Assembly: GCA_023213395.1 (NCBI GenBank)
Contig: CM041465.1
Coordinates: 70,811,741 to 70,875,740, forward strand
Direction: 5' to 3'
Length of the DNA: 64,000 nucleotides
Source: Cycas panzhihuaensis
Lineage: Eukaryota > Cycadophyta
Made by a program: the position numbers and the translations under genes. This document shows positions 41,890 through 53,390 of the stretch, piece after piece (the first letter of the stretch is position 1; each line of letters begins with the position of its first letter). The notes below the pieces were generated by a model. The model saw only the letters and a list, made by a program, of their open reading frames with translations, was not told where the DNA came from and ran no database searches.

Positions 41890-42577
41890 ATTAACCGATA
41901 CCTTTCCTAAACCCTTCATCATCTTTTCTACAAGCCAAGAGAAGTCAAACATCATTTGAACTTCTCTATTGGTACTGGTTTTGTGAATATATCAGCATAA
42001 TTCTGATCAGTGTGAATCTTCTCAAGTGCCACTCCACCTGCTTCCATAACTTGTCTAACGAAATGGTACTTAAGAGCAATATGCTTTATTCTACTGTGAT
42101 AAGCTAGATTCTTGGCTAAGTAAATGGCACTTTGGCTATCACAAAATATCTTTACATTTACCTATCTCCTTCCAAGCTCAACCAATAGACCCTGTAACAA
42201 GATTGCTTCTTTATAAGCATGTACTGCAGGAACATATTCAGCTTTCGTGGTTGACAGTGCAATTGTGCTCTACAATTTGGACATCCAACTAACTAGACCA
42301 TTTACAAGAGTAAAAACATAACCTGAAGTAGACCTTCTTTTGTCTAAATCTCCTATAAAGTCTGAATTGACATATCCATAAACCTCATTACTTATACCTC
42401 CACAGGTGATGGAGTAGTCACTCGTGCCTCTCAAATATCGAAGCACCCATTTCATTGTAGCCCAATGTTCCTTTCTTGGATTTGCCATAAATCTACTAAC
42501 TACACTGATTGCATGTGAAATATTAGGTCTTATACATACCATGGCATACATCAAACTTCCTACTGCACTGGCATAAG
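41890..42577 (-). pseudogene. copia reverse transcriptase end and RNase H
   Basis: The frame resumes after the nested gypsy element with SLMYAMVCIRPNISHAISVVSR (over 42554-42270) and the RNase H region: YVNSDFIGDLDKRRSTSGYVF, then LSTTKAEYVPAVHAYKEAIL and FCDSQSAIYLAKN further on, which hold the expected acidic residues. The end reads HTDQNYADIFTKPV, the usual copia C-terminus. Stops are present at about 42267-42269 and beyond. Confidence 0.85.
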
Positions 42578-43436
42578 TGATCCCAAAATAGAGCTTAGTT
42601 GGTGAAGAAGTTAATTATCAACATTTTCTCCTTGAGATCCTAGGAGTTAGTGTAGAAATCTTAATAATATCAAAACAACAATGAGCCCATGAAAGGAAAT
42701 TCTACACCAAATTATTTATTCTTGACATTAATCCAAAAGTATGAGGAGTAGTACTTTTATTAAACTATAAAAATCTCCATTTAATGGTGGAGAAATCAAC
42801 TAGCAAAAGAATGGTAAAATTACAAGGAATAAATAATACAATTATATCATAAGGGGGACTCCAACCCTCCAAAATGCTTCTCCAAGGATGCTTCCTAAGT
42901 TAAGTCTCCAAGAACCACCTCTCCAACCCGTAATAGGGCTTAATTTATAGAAAGAAACCAAAATTGCATGTTTAACAAGTGGCAATCATGCAAGTATAAC
43001 CACTAACCACCAGAATGCATGTTGTCCAAGTGGCCTTCATGCAATTCTTAAAATGTTATAGCTTGTAACTAATCTTAACAAACTCCAATTTAGCTCAAAT
43101 TTGGTACACATATAGAAACACATGTACCCTATTCTTCCTCAAAATTTTAGCTCATTTGGATATCATTTGATAGCATCTTTATTCATTTAATTATAATATG
43201 TATTTGCTATTTTTTTCTGCTAGGTGTGGGATTAATTTTATGCAAAACAAGGCTTGAACTCTAATCAAATGATATTTTCTAAACCCCACCTTTTGTACAC
43301 ATCTAGTGGGATGTGTCTTCTACCTTTACACAAAATTTTATATAATTTTGATACCATTTGGCCACATCTTTTTCAGTTATTCCAATGCTTAGCATTTTCT
43401 ACATCCTTTAAACATATGGTAGATCCTCTTAGATCA
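42578..43436 (-). repeat. Left (3') LTR of the nested gypsy element
   Basis: 859 bp, TGATCCCAAAATAGAGC to TTAGATCA (plus strand). Open frames across its end (43254-43763 plus strand) are not genes. Confidence 0.93.
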
Positions 43437-43452
43437 TGGCTCCCCCTTCCTT
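43437..43452 (-). other. Polypurine tract of the nested gypsy element
   Basis: Read on the minus strand it is AAGGAAGGGGGAGCCA, directly before the 3' LTR. Confidence 0.8.
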
Positions 43453-43546
43453 GGAAAATAGCCAACTCCTGTTTGGCTTAGAATTAGAGATGGTGGAAGT
43501 GTTGTTCTCCTTGTTGGCTACTAAACCACTTGGCCTTACTAGGCAA

Positions 43547-45009
43547 TTACCCTACTCCTCCAATCCTGAAAGATTCATGTGTCTTATGTCTTGTTTTGGT
43601 AGATTTTCTCTCCAAGATACAATCTTCCTTAAGAGGCTCCTCACTTTTCAAATACAAATCATCAACTAAAGGTAAAGTGAACTGGTCCTGTTCCTCATCT
43701 AGCATGGAGGGCTCAAAGAGTTTTAAGTATTCAGCATTTACTACTAAATATATTTGCATATAAGGTGGAAGATCAAGTTGGAAAGCATTGCCACCTACTT
43801 TTCTCAAAATCTTGAATGGTCCATACCTTATAGATTTGAGTTTCTTACCTTCTCCTTTTAACCTCTCCTTGCTTAAGTATAACCATACTAAATCTCCTTC
43901 TTGAAAAGTACACTCTTGCCTATGCTTGTCATATCTTTCCTTATACTTTTGTTGAGTCCTTAGAAGTTGATCATGTACTTCTTTGTGGACTCTCTGGATC
44001 TTCTCCAAATATCTTAAAGCCTTGTCATGCTCCTCCTTCTCTTTGACGGATCCTTCCTTAGCTTGCATGGAAAACTCTAAGTCAAATGGACTTTGAGGTA
44101 AGTATCCCAAACAAACTTCAAAAGGTGCTTTAGAGTATGATGCATGCATTACTCTATTAAATGTAAATTATAGAAAAGCTAATGATTCATCCCAAGTTTT
44201 TAGATGCTTGGAATTGTATCCCCTCAATAAATGTACCAAAGTTCTGTTCATTACTTCAGTTTGTCCATCTGTTTGAGGATGGAAACTTGTACTCCTCTTT
44301 AATTTGGTATCCATCATCTCCCATAGTGACTTCCAAAATGATGAAAGGAATCGAGTGTCCCGATCTAAAATGATGGAAGAAGGCAAGCCAAAATTCTTCC
44401 ATACATGCTCGAAGAATAACTCAGCTGCTCCTATACCTGTGATTGTCTTCTTACAAGGTATTAGACATATCATTTCTTGAACCTATCTACAACAACAAAA
44501 AGATAATCATGTCCCTTCCTAGTCATGGGAAGTCCCCCTAAGAAATTAATGGAGATACTTTCCCAAGGTCTAGTGGGAATAGGAAGTGGTGTATACAATC
44601 CTAATTTTCTAGAAGAAGGCTTAGAAGTATTACATATTACACATTGTTTTACATATTTTTTTACATCATTTTACATTTTTGGCCATACAACATATCTTCT
44701 CAAGTTTGCTAAAGTCTTCTCTATACCAAAGTGACCATCTACTTTAGAAGTATGGGCTTCTCTAAGCCACTTGATCTTGTCTTCTTTTAATGGAACATAG
44801 AGCTACTGCCCTTTGAAAAGTAGACCATCCTTCCAAGCGAGCTGGGAAGGTCTTCCTTTCACTAGGTTATCTAATTCTTCCTTCAAAGCTTCATCTTCAT
44901 GGTACAAGTCTTTGTACTCTTCATGATGCATTGGCTCCACCTGCAAACTCATAAGAGAACTATAAACAAAAATAGAAGAAGAAGTGGAACAAGGTGGTCT
45001 AGATAACAT
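43547..45009 (-). pseudogene. Integrase region of the nested gypsy element
   Basis: Two stop-separated open runs carry the core: 44168-44473 has the second catalytic region SSIILDRDTRFLSSFW (Asp) and FHPQTDGQTEVMNRTLVHLL (Glu), and 43547-44149 has the C-terminal GPY/F module (SIRYGPFKILRKVGGNAFQL). After it the translation EEPLKEDCILERKSTKTRHK, then LPSKAKWF past a stop, looks like a degraded chromodomain-like tail, which I cannot confirm. Upstream, 44803-45009 is the RNase H to integrase linker. The HHCC finger lies around 44640-44760 and is damaged. The enzyme would insert the cDNA into the genome. Confidence 0.82.
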
Positions 45010-45099
45010 ATCAGCAATTTTGTTATTAGATCCCTTTTTGTACTTAATTACAATATTGAATTATTGTAAATAACTCATCCACTTTATGTATCTTGCTTG

Positions 45100-45462
45100 C
45101 TATAATTTACTTTGGGTTTGTAAAAATTGAAGAGGCTTATGATCAGTATGAACTACAACCTCTTTTCTGAGTAAGTATGACCTCCAATGCTTGTATGCTT
45201 GATGAAGTGCGAACATTTCTCGATCATATGTTGGGTAGTTCTTCACTTGAGGGGTGAAGACTTCCAAATGGTAAGCAATAGGCTTCCCATCTTGAATAAG
45301 GATAGCTCCCATCATATTTCCATTTGCATCAACTTCTACTTTAAAAGGCCTTTGCAAATTTGGCATTGCTAAAACCGGTGCTTCACAAATTTTCTTCTTT
45401 AAAAGAAGAAAAGCTTCTTCCTCCTTAGAACCCCAAGTAAACTTTTTACTAGATTTTGTCAA
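45100..45462 (-). pseudogene. RNase H of the nested gypsy element
   Basis: The open run contains FKVEVDANGNMMGAILIQDG (first catalytic Asp, normally DAS), KNYPTYDREMFALHQAYKHWRSYL and VVHTDHKPLQFLQTQ, all characteristic of Ty3/gypsy RNase H. It ends with a stop at 45097-45099. It would degrade the RNA strand during reverse transcription. Confidence 0.88.
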
Positions 45463-45483
45463 TCCATGTAGAGGTGCTACAAC

Positions 45484-46638
45484 CTATGAGAAATGAAGAA
45501 TAAACTTTCTCAAGTATTGACAAGCTCCTAAAAAACTTCTCACCTCTGTGATGTTTGTTGGCCTAGGCCATTTAAGGATGGCTTGAGTCTTGAGTGGATC
45601 GATGCTCAACTTTCCTCCTCCAACCACAAAGCCTAAGAAGATCAAGTTATCCTTGCCAAATTCACACTTCTTCACATTAAGCTTCAAATGATGCTTAGCC
45701 ATAGTCTTTAAAACTTCTTCTATGTGTTGTAAATGTTCCTCCCATGTATTGCTAAAAATTAAAATGTCATCAAGATAGACAACAATAAAATTATCCAAGT
45801 AAGGCCTTAACATTTCATTCATTAGCCTCATGAATGTTACAGGAGCATTACATAATCTGAAAGGCATAACCATCCATTCAAAGAGTCCTTGCTTTGTTTT
45901 GAAGGCCATCTTCCATGTATCCTCCTCCTTGACCCTAACTTGGTGATAACTACTTTTCAAATCCAATTTAGTAAAATAACAAGCATGCTGAATTTGATCA
46001 AGCAAATCATCTATACGAGGCAAAGGATAGCGATTTTTAATTGTAATTTTATTCAAATCACGAAAGTCTATACACATTCTCCATTCTCCGTCCTTCTTAG
46101 GCACCAAGACAATTGGTGACCCACAAGGTGAACATGAAGGTCTTATGACCTCTTGATTAGGTAACTCCTCAACTTGCCTCTTTATCTCATTATTCTCTAC
46201 AATGGAGTGCCTATACAAAGCAACATTAGGCAATGGTACATCTCCTACAAGAGTGATTTCATGCTCTATCTTTCTCTTTGGTGGTAGCCCATCAACATGT
46301 TGAAATCGAATATCATACCTTGTCTTTAACTCCTCAATTTGTTGCATTTGTTTAGGCGATACAAGAAGAGTGTGAGTAGAAGGACCTTCTTCATCTCCTA
46401 GCTCTTCTTTTCTCCTTACCATTAAGATGATAAATTTACCACATGCATTGATCATCCTTTTTGCTTGAGTAGCTGAAATTAATGCTATCTTATCCAAGTG
46501 CTTCTTTGTGGCCTTTATGATGAAGCCCTTGTTATCCTTCATTAACCGATACTTTCTCTCCCTTCGATAGAAGAGTGCATCTCGATCCCACAAGTAGGGA
46601 CTCCCAAGCACAATATGGCATCCATCTAATGACACCAC
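45484..46638 (-). pseudogene. Reverse transcriptase of the nested gypsy element
   Basis: A 384-codon open run starts inside the protease-RT linker (LGSPYLWDRDALFYRRERKY) and covers a full RT: SPIVLVPKKDGEWRMCIDFR, RYPLPRIDDLLDQ, FTKLDLKSSYHQVRV, FEWMVMPFRLCNAPVTFMRL and the catalytic YLDDILIFS, then FLGFVV and RSFLGACQYLRKFI. The Gly of the LCNAP block and the neighbouring FGL (here FRL) show one change. A stop at 45481-45483 separates it from RNase H. The active site is intact. Confidence 0.9.
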
Positions 46639-46809
46639 ATCACATATTACTTCATCAACAAAATCATTAGTGATGGAAAATTTAAGTGTACATTGCTTTG
46701 ATATTTACATTTCCACATCTTTATGGATCCAAACAAGAGGATATGGGTGAGGGTGAGGAGTAGTTACCAACCCAATGCTCTTTACTAAACTTTCTGAGAT
46801 CAAATTCTT

Positions 46810-47499
46810 TTAGCTCCTCGAATCTATAATGGCACCAACCATACTATTTCCTACTTGAAGCTTCAAGTGAAATAGTTCCTCCCTTGTAGCATCATCTTCA
46901 TAATTTGTAAGTAGAGTAACCTTTTTTTCTTCTCCTTCACTTTGAATCTCCACCTCAGAAAGTAGTGATTTCCCTTTTTCCTTCTTTCTGAATTCCATAT
47001 CCTTGATATGCTTTGGATTTAGCTCTAGATGCAACTTCTAACACTTTGCTGTAATATGACCACTAATATCACAATGCTCACAATAGTTAGAACTTTTAAC
47101 AAAATTAGTTCTTTTCTTCTTTCCTTCTTGCCTTTTAGATGAGTGTAATTTAGGATTCTTTTCATACTTATTAGAAGTAAAAGTAGAATCTTTAGACATG
47201 AATGTAAATTTCTTGCTTTTACTTTCTATTACCATAGCCATTCTACTTGCTTCTCCAATGGATTGAACCTTAAAAAGCCTTAGTTCCTTCCTTATATATT
47301 CATGTAATCCTCCAATGAATTTCATAAGAGTGACATGTTCATCCATATTAATACCAAGTAGCATGCCATGCCTAAAAAATAAAGAAGTATAGTCTTGGAC
47401 ACTTACACCTCTCCCTTGGCATAAATATTGCCAAGTGATCCATTCTACTTTCTTCTCAAGCTTTTCAAATCTAATTTCTCCATCCGCTTTTTCAGCCAT
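46810..47499 (-). pseudogene. gag and start of protease of the nested gypsy element
   Basis: Gag runs from Met at 47499 (MAEKADGEIRFEKLEKKVEW) through a retrotransposon gag core (GGLHEYIRKELRLF) to a CCHC zinc knuckle YCEHCDISGHITAKC at about 47040-47085. A single stop at 47035-47037 then separates it from 46810-47034, which ends in the protease motif GAIIDSRS followed by a stop. The catalytic triplet is expected as D-S-G or D-T-G, so the Gly-to-Arg change and the stop inactivate the protease. Gag packages the RNA and protease matures the polyprotein. Confidence 0.85.
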
Positions 47500-47614
47500 G
47501 ATGCTTGGATTATTTCTTTATCTTCTTGGTGATTGCAACACAAGAAAGTCTTCACCTTTCTCTTTGTATCCTTTCCTTATTTGTACCATTCAAGTCCCTA
47601 CAGCAAAGATCACA

Positions 47615-47627
47615 GGCTTTGATACCA
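47615..47627 (-). other. Primer-binding site of the nested gypsy element
   Basis: The complement reads TGGTATCAAAGCC, identical to the copia primer site at 51818-51830, five bases from the LTR. Confidence 0.8.
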
Positions 47628-47632
47628 AAATA

Positions 47633-48491
47633 TAATCCCAAAATAGAGCTAAGTTGGTGAAAAAGTCAATTATCAACCTTTTCTCCTTGAGATCTCGGGA
47701 GTTAGTGTAGAAATCTCAATAACATCAAAATAACAATGAGCCTGCAAAAGGAAATTCTACACCAAATTATTTATTATTAACATTGATCCAAAAGTATGAG
47801 GAGTAGTACTTTTATTAAACTATGAAAATCTCCATTTAATGGTGGAGAAATCAACTAGCAAAAGAATGGTAAAATCACAAGGAATAAATGATACAATTAT
47901 ACCATAAGGGGGACTCCAACCCTTCAAAATGCTTCTCCAAGGATGCTTCCCAAGTCAAGTCTCTAAGAACCACCTCTCCAATCCATAATAGGGCTCAATT
48001 TATAGAAAGAAACCAAAATTGCATGTTTAACAAGTGGCAATCATGCAAGTATAACCACTAACCACTAGAATGCATATTGTCCAAGTGGCCTTTATATAAT
48101 TCTTAAAATGTTGTAGCTTGTAACTAATCTTAACGGACTCCAATTTAGATTAAATTTGGTACACTTATAGGAACACATGTCCCCTCTAGTTCCTAAAAAT
48201 TTTAGCTCATTTGAATGTCATTTGGCTACATCTTTATTCACTTAATAATGATATATATTTGCTATTTTTTTCTGCTAGATGTGGGATTAATTTTATGCAA
48301 AACAAGGCTTGAACTCTAATCAAATGATATTTTCTGAACCCCACCTTTTGTACACATCTAGTGGGATGTGTATTCTACCTTTACACAAAATTTTATATAA
48401 TTTTGATACTATTTGGCTATATCTCTTTCAGTTATTCCAATGCCTAGCATTTTCTGCATCCTGTAAATATATGGTAGATCCTCCTGGATCA
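47633..48491 (-). repeat. Right (5') LTR of the nested gypsy element
   Basis: 859 bp, TAATCCCAAAATAGAGC to CTGGATCA. The first G of the terminal TG has become A, consistent with other transitions in the pair. Confidence 0.93.
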
Positions 48492-48496
48492 ATAAG

Positions 48497-49739
48497 GCAC
48501 ACGAGACATATAAGCCTTTAATTCTTCACTACTAGGACTCATATTCGAAGAAAGCTTGAAGTGGGAAGCCAATGGGATACTCACTAGTTTCACATTTTCC
48601 ATACCAAACCTGGTTAAAACCTTCTCTACATATTTCTGTTGTGATAACCATGGCTTACCATTTTTCCTGTCTCTGTGTATCTCCATGCCTAAGATTTATT
48701 TTGTAGCTCCTAGATCCTTCATATCAAAAGTCCAAGCCAATTGAGCCTTTAGCTTATTGATTTCTTCCATGCTCTTGCTTGCAACCAGCATGTCATCAAC
48801 ATATAACACCAAGATAATGAATAAGCCATTGTCCATAAATTTAAAGTAAACACAATGATCATACTCACTTCTTTTAAAATTTTGGCTCTCCATGAAGGCA
48901 TCAAACTTTTTGTACCACTGCCTGGGTGATTGCTTTAGACCATACAATGATTTCTTGAGCCTGCAAAAAAGTCTTTTCTTGCCATCTTATACAAACTCTT
49001 TTGGTTGATCCATGATCTCCTCATCTAAATCTCCATGTAGAAAAGTTATTTTTACATCTAACTGCTCCAACTCCAAATCGAGAGAAGTTACCAATGCTAA
49101 CAACACTCTAATTGAAATAAGTTTAACAACTGGTGAAAAGATCTCATGAAAGTTAATACCTAATTTCTATACAAAACCTTTAGCCACCAGTCTTGCCCTA
49201 TATTTATCAACTTTTCTATCAACATCTATTTTCTTTTTGAAAACCCACCTGTAACTGATAGTCTTTCTTCCATATGGAAGTTATACTAAGTCCCATGAAT
49301 TATTTTTCTTTAAAGCATCTATCTTTTCCTACATAGCCCTTATCCACTTCTCTCCATGGATATCATCTACTGCTTCCTGATAACATGTGGGCTCACCATC
49401 ATTAGAAACCAAAGCAATAGAAATAGAAGGGTTGTACCTGTTAGGTGGATGGCTAACTCATGTAGATCTTCTAACTGTAGGTAGAGGAGTATCCACATAC
49501 TCCTGTGAATCTATTGCTAATTCATCTTTAGAAAGATCTTCATGCTCTTATGATTCCACAAATGGATACATTTCAAACTTGACTTATTGATGTTCATCTT
49601 GTTGCTCCTGTTTTATTTCAGCTTCTACACTGTCTAATTTTACAAGGGGAGATTCATCAAATATGACATATCTGTTAATGGTGATTTTGTGGGCAATAGG
49701 ATCTGACAACTTGTATCCCTTCATACCATCCTTATCACC
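48497..49739 (-). pseudogene. copia reverse transcriptase, N-terminal and central part
   Basis: Conserved copia RT blocks occur in order: RWVFKKKIDVDRKVDKYRAR, LEQLDVKITFLHGDLDEEI, YGLKQSPRQWYKKFD and the catalytic LYVDDMLVAS, then WLSQQKYVEKVLTRFGMENV. Stops at several Gln or Trp positions break it (for example near 49325, 49247 and 48987). The frame ends at 48491 where the inner gypsy element begins. Codons on both sides of that insertion rejoin in the same family context (RVPY before it, YASAVGSLMYAM after). Confidence 0.85.
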
Positions 49740-50507
49740 CTAACCAACAAAGATATATCTCTTGGATTTTGGGTCTAACTTTGAATGTTTACTTTTGTCA
49801 GTCCAGGCATAAGCATCACAACCAAAAACTTTTAAATTTGAATAATTACATAGATGTCCAATCCATACCTCTTCAGGAATATTATAATCTATTGCAAGTG
49901 ATGGTGACCTATTTACTAGATAGCAAGCTATTTGAATAGCTTCTGCCTACAAGCCCTGCTTCACTCCTATATTACTTAGCATGCTTCTTACTCTTTCTAA
50001 GAGTGTCCTATTCATGTGCTCAACAATGCCATTTTGCTACGAAGTATAGCTAGTGGTCTTATGTCTTTTGATCCCAGCTTCTCTGCAATAGTTCTCAAAC
50101 TCCAAGGAGTTGAACTCACCTCCATTGTCGGTTCTTAAACATTTGATTATCTTACCAGTACTGTTCTCAACTAAAGCCTTGAACTTCTTAAACACACTAA
50201 ACACTTCAGATTTCCTTTTCAAAAAATAGACCCATACCTTCCTAAAGTAATCATCTATAAATGTGACCAAATACAATGATCCTCCACAAGATATTTTAGG
50301 GGCTGGTCCCCATACATCTGAATGTATGTAATTTAGAATTCCTTTACTAGTGTGACTCCATGCTTTAAACATGAGTGTACACTAATTTCCAAAAACATAA
50401 TGTTTACAGAAAGCCAAGTCTGAAAACTACAAGTTAGGAAGCAACTTATAGTTTATTAACACCTTAAGTCCTCTCTCACTCATGTGCCCAAGTCTCTAAT
50501 GCCATAG
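49740..50507 (-). pseudogene. copia integrase region
   Basis: A GAG-pre-integrase relic (RLGHMSERGL) comes first, then the integrase core in the 50037-50372 open run: HSDVWGPAP, FIDDYFRKVWVYFLK and LRTDNGGEFNS, which keeps the first two catalytic acidic positions. The sequence continues QNGIVEHMNRTLLERVRSML downstream with the conserved Glu, after a stop in place of Gln at about 50036-50038. Further stops follow. The catalytic D-D-E residues are all present, so loss is by nonsense changes rather than by the active site. Confidence 0.8.
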
Positions 50508-51761
50508 CTAAGCTAGATCTTTTGCAGTCTTTGATGTTGTAGCTTCTTGGCTGACATCTATACTTCCCACTAAAATGTAAAGATTTCCTTTCTTTAAGGC
50601 TTTCATAACAACCAAGGCACCCTTTAACACCTTTAGGACTCTTTCATGACCTGTATGCTTAAAACCACCCGAATCTAATTCACCCAAGGAAGTCAAATTC
50701 TTTTTCAAATTAGGTACATGTCTAACCTCAATTAATATTCTAACTACCCCATCGAACATCTTAATTCTGATGCTACCAATGCCCACTGTCTTACAAGAAA
50801 CTTTGTTTCCCATAAGCACATCACCACCATCAAGAGGTTGGTATGATGAGAACCAACTCTTGTGTGGACACATGTGATGCGAAGCACCCGAATCTAATAA
50901 CCAGTCATGGTAATAATGAGAAACATTATAAGTGACCAAGACATCATCATCCATACCTTGATTTGACTCCACCTGATTCGCCTCCTTAGCAGGATCTTCC
51001 TTTTTTTGGAACTCTTTCCTTTTGTAACAATCCTTCCTGAGGTGACTGGTCTTATTACAATTCCAAAACCTGAGCTTACTCTTTTTTCTCTTTGACTTAG
51101 ACCTCGATGTATCCCTAGAGTTTTTTCCTTGCTCAAACGTTCTACCCCTTACTGTCATGACTTCTGCTATGGAAGTTTCAAGACTAGACTTCCTTCGCAC
51201 TTCTTCTATTAGTAAAGCACTTACAACAGAATCATATTCCAATTCATCTATAGTGTTAAAACTAATTAAGGTAACAATATTATTCCAGGATTTAGGTAAT
51301 AAGCATAACAGGGTAACAACCTTGCCCTCATCCTTAATTTTTACATCGATACTAGTCAATTGACAAATAAGAGTATTGAAAATATTTAAATAGTTAGCAA
51401 TTTTTGTACCTTCCTTCATCCGTAACAAGTATAATTACCTCTTCAGGTAGATTTAATTCATTACTGATTTGGTCATATACAGGCCTTCCAACTGGGTCCA
51501 TAATCTTGCTACTGTCTGTTCCCCTGCAATGTTAAACAAAACTTCATCTCCCAAACACAATCATATTGTGCTAAGTACCTTTTTATCTAAATCATCCCAT
51601 TCATCATCGTCCATCGTTGTAGGTTTCTTCAATTTGCCTGCAAGGGCTTTGTACAAACCCTACTGTACAAGAATATCATATGCTTTTAGCTTTCACAACT
51701 CGAAGTTATATTTACCATTAAATTTCTCCACCTCAAAATTTGCACCTGTTAGTTTTGCCAT
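50508..51761 (-). pseudogene. copia gag and protease region
   Basis: Gag starts with a Met at 51761 (MAKLTGANFEVEKFNG), typical of copia gag. Stops near the start (for example a TGA in place of Trp soon after) break the N-terminal part. The rest, 50508-51428, is a 306-codon open run holding a CCHC zinc knuckle (CNKTSHLRKDC, with the first Cys replaced: FWNC) and an aspartic protease with an intact catalytic motif WLLDSGASHHMC near 50900. It should package the RNA and cleave the polyprotein. It was probably one frame with the downstream integrase before decay. Confidence 0.8.
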
Positions 51762-51817
51762 TTGGTGTAGAAAAGCTGACACCAAAACCTTCACAAACTC
51801 GCTGCAAGAAAAAGAGT

Positions 51818-51830
51818 GGCTTTGATACCA
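51818..51830 (-). other. Primer-binding site of the copia element
   Basis: The complement reads TGGTATCAAAGCC, a Met-type primer site two bases inside the 5' LTR. Confidence 0.8.
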
Positions 51831-51832
51831 CT

Positions 51833-52477
51833 TGTTGAGAATACAAGGTCCCAACCCTTTAACCGCCACCAATATCTATTGCATTCATACAACTAGTTAT
51901 AGAAATCGAAACTTAAAATTACATGCAAGTTCTAAAATCATAGATTAAACAATAATATAAAAATGAAAGCCAGACATCACATGTGCACCTGATATAACAT
52001 GGTAAAACCCTAGTAGTGTGCTAGGAAAACATCCACACAGGAAAGGTATTAATCTTTATTACTGTAGAATGGAGAAATAATACATCTTAGTAGCAGAGTG
52101 CTCTCAGGAACAACAACCAGCCGCCGCCCTCATCACAGTACATTGCATTATATTGCAACATAATAAGAAAAGCCCTAAAATGGGCTACATGAGAGGAACA
52201 TCTAAGACCTAAATCTCAACCATAGAATCTATGTTATTTGTATCGAACGACCCTGATTCTCTTTACATTTTGATAAGGTTTACATGGCTAATTTTTTGGG
52301 TTGGGGACTATCACCCCTGAACCCTCTCCTAGCGGGGGGCATTCCACTCCCCCCACACCCCCAGGCCAAGGGGGGCTCTCGTCCCCCTTGTAACCCCCTG
52401 AGAAAGATGAGGGGGGGAAACCATGTAAAAAATATGCCAAAATATTAGCTCCATAATTGTTGTCATAATATCCAATA
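51833..52477 (-). repeat. Right (5') LTR of the copia element
   Basis: 645 bp, the same length as its partner. The G/C-run block is at 52298-52418. The inner edge adjoins the primer site. Confidence 0.92.
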
Positions 52478-53390
52478 TGAGGCACCTCCACCACCATGAG
52501 AAACCAAAACTCAGCAACCCACTAGGTCTTCTTCTTATTCTACAGAGAAGACCCTAGATCCTCTTACTTTAGCTATACATTTATTCAAATGTACTATGAA
52601 GGAGCTCAAGCTCCAAGCTCCTTCATCCCCCACATCTAATAAGCCAATCCACCAGGATTCCCAAGCTACTCCTTCTAAGGGTGGCAACACCCAATTGTCT
52701 CAAGTGAGGAAACTTGATTCCTCCCTTGAGAAGAAGTGGTACTCCATCTATGGGGAGTGCTTCCATGATGATTCGCAGTGTCAAGCCCAGCATCCTAGGG
52801 CTACTCCGCAACATGACTCTTCCCCCAAATAGGTATCTAGGCCTAACTTAGACCAGCCCATCCATAGAGATCCCTTCCCTAAGAATGGGGAACGTGATTG
52901 CAACCCCCAATAAAAGAACAACTGGAACCGATGAAGATCCACAAACCCTTGCCTTTCATAGGTTAAAGGGAAGGGTGTGGGGAATTCTTCCTCTTCCTCA
53001 GGTTCCCCTGACCAACGTACCCCTTCACCTTTGTGATCCTGGAATAAAGGAAAGAAGGTCATTCAGTTACTTGAGACTATCCCATTGCATGCTTTAACTC
53101 AGTCTCAAGTGATCAAAGAGGTGAATAGTGCCTCTTCATCCACATTTCACCTTAACCCTCTTTCGGAAGTCCCTACACTCCTCAAGACCATTCCCGTGTG
53201 CCCCAGTCATTATAACTTTTGAAGGGCTCTTCCCCAATCCATTGCGAAGGGGAAGCCTTTCTTCGTTGTCAACAAGCTTTATACCATGGCCACTAGAATG
53301 TCCATAATAGATGTCTTGAGGAGCTGCCCTTGAGGAGCTACCCTGAATAACGTACGCTTCTCTTAGAAGCCTTAGGATTAGGTGACGCGT
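52478..53390 (+). pseudogene. gag pseudogene of the Tat-like gypsy element, second part
   Basis: The gypsy frame resumes right after the copia target duplication. It includes a linker rich in Pro and Ser and a knuckle-like segment KKWYSIYGECFHDDSQCQAQ near 52730-52790. That resembles the non-standard Cys/His motif of Tat-type gag with the first Cys changed to Tyr. Stops and shifts are frequent. The stretch 52830-53390 has no further motif I recognise. Confidence 0.55.

Larger units (their letters stand above)
42578..48491 (-). mobile_element. Ty3/gypsy retrotransposon (minus) nested in the copia pol
   Basis: Its LTRs are both 859 bp (42578-43436 and 47633-48491) and a perfect ATAAG target duplication flanks it (42573-42577 and 48492-48496). 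A minus-strand primer site TGGTATCAAAGCC (complement of 47615-47627) lies by the right LTR. A strong polypurine tract AAGGAAGGGGGAGCCA (complement of 43437-43452) lies by the left LTR. Total length is 5914 bp. Coding order gag, protease, RT, RNase H, integrase is Ty3/gypsy. The frames are only lightly broken. It is the youngest layer of the nest by position. LTRs look roughly 92-95% identical, mostly transition differences. Confidence 0.95.
41227..52477 (-). mobile_element. Ty1/copia retrotransposon (minus) inserted in the gypsy gag, with its own nested gypsy element
   Basis: Two 645-bp LTRs (41227-41871 and 51833-52477), both beginning TGTTGAGAATACAAGG on the plus strand, bound the element. 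The flanking TGAAG (41222-41226) and TGAGG (52478-52482) are a target duplication with one change. A minus-strand primer site TGGTATCAAAGCC (complement of 51818-51830) and a purine-rich tract next to the left LTR (complement of 41872-41883, AAGGTGGAGAT) fit minus orientation. The coding order gag, protease, integrase, reverse transcriptase, RNase H is Ty1/copia. The gypsy element at 42578-48491 interrupts the pol frame. LTR identity is roughly in the low-to-mid 90s percent by eye. Confidence 0.92.
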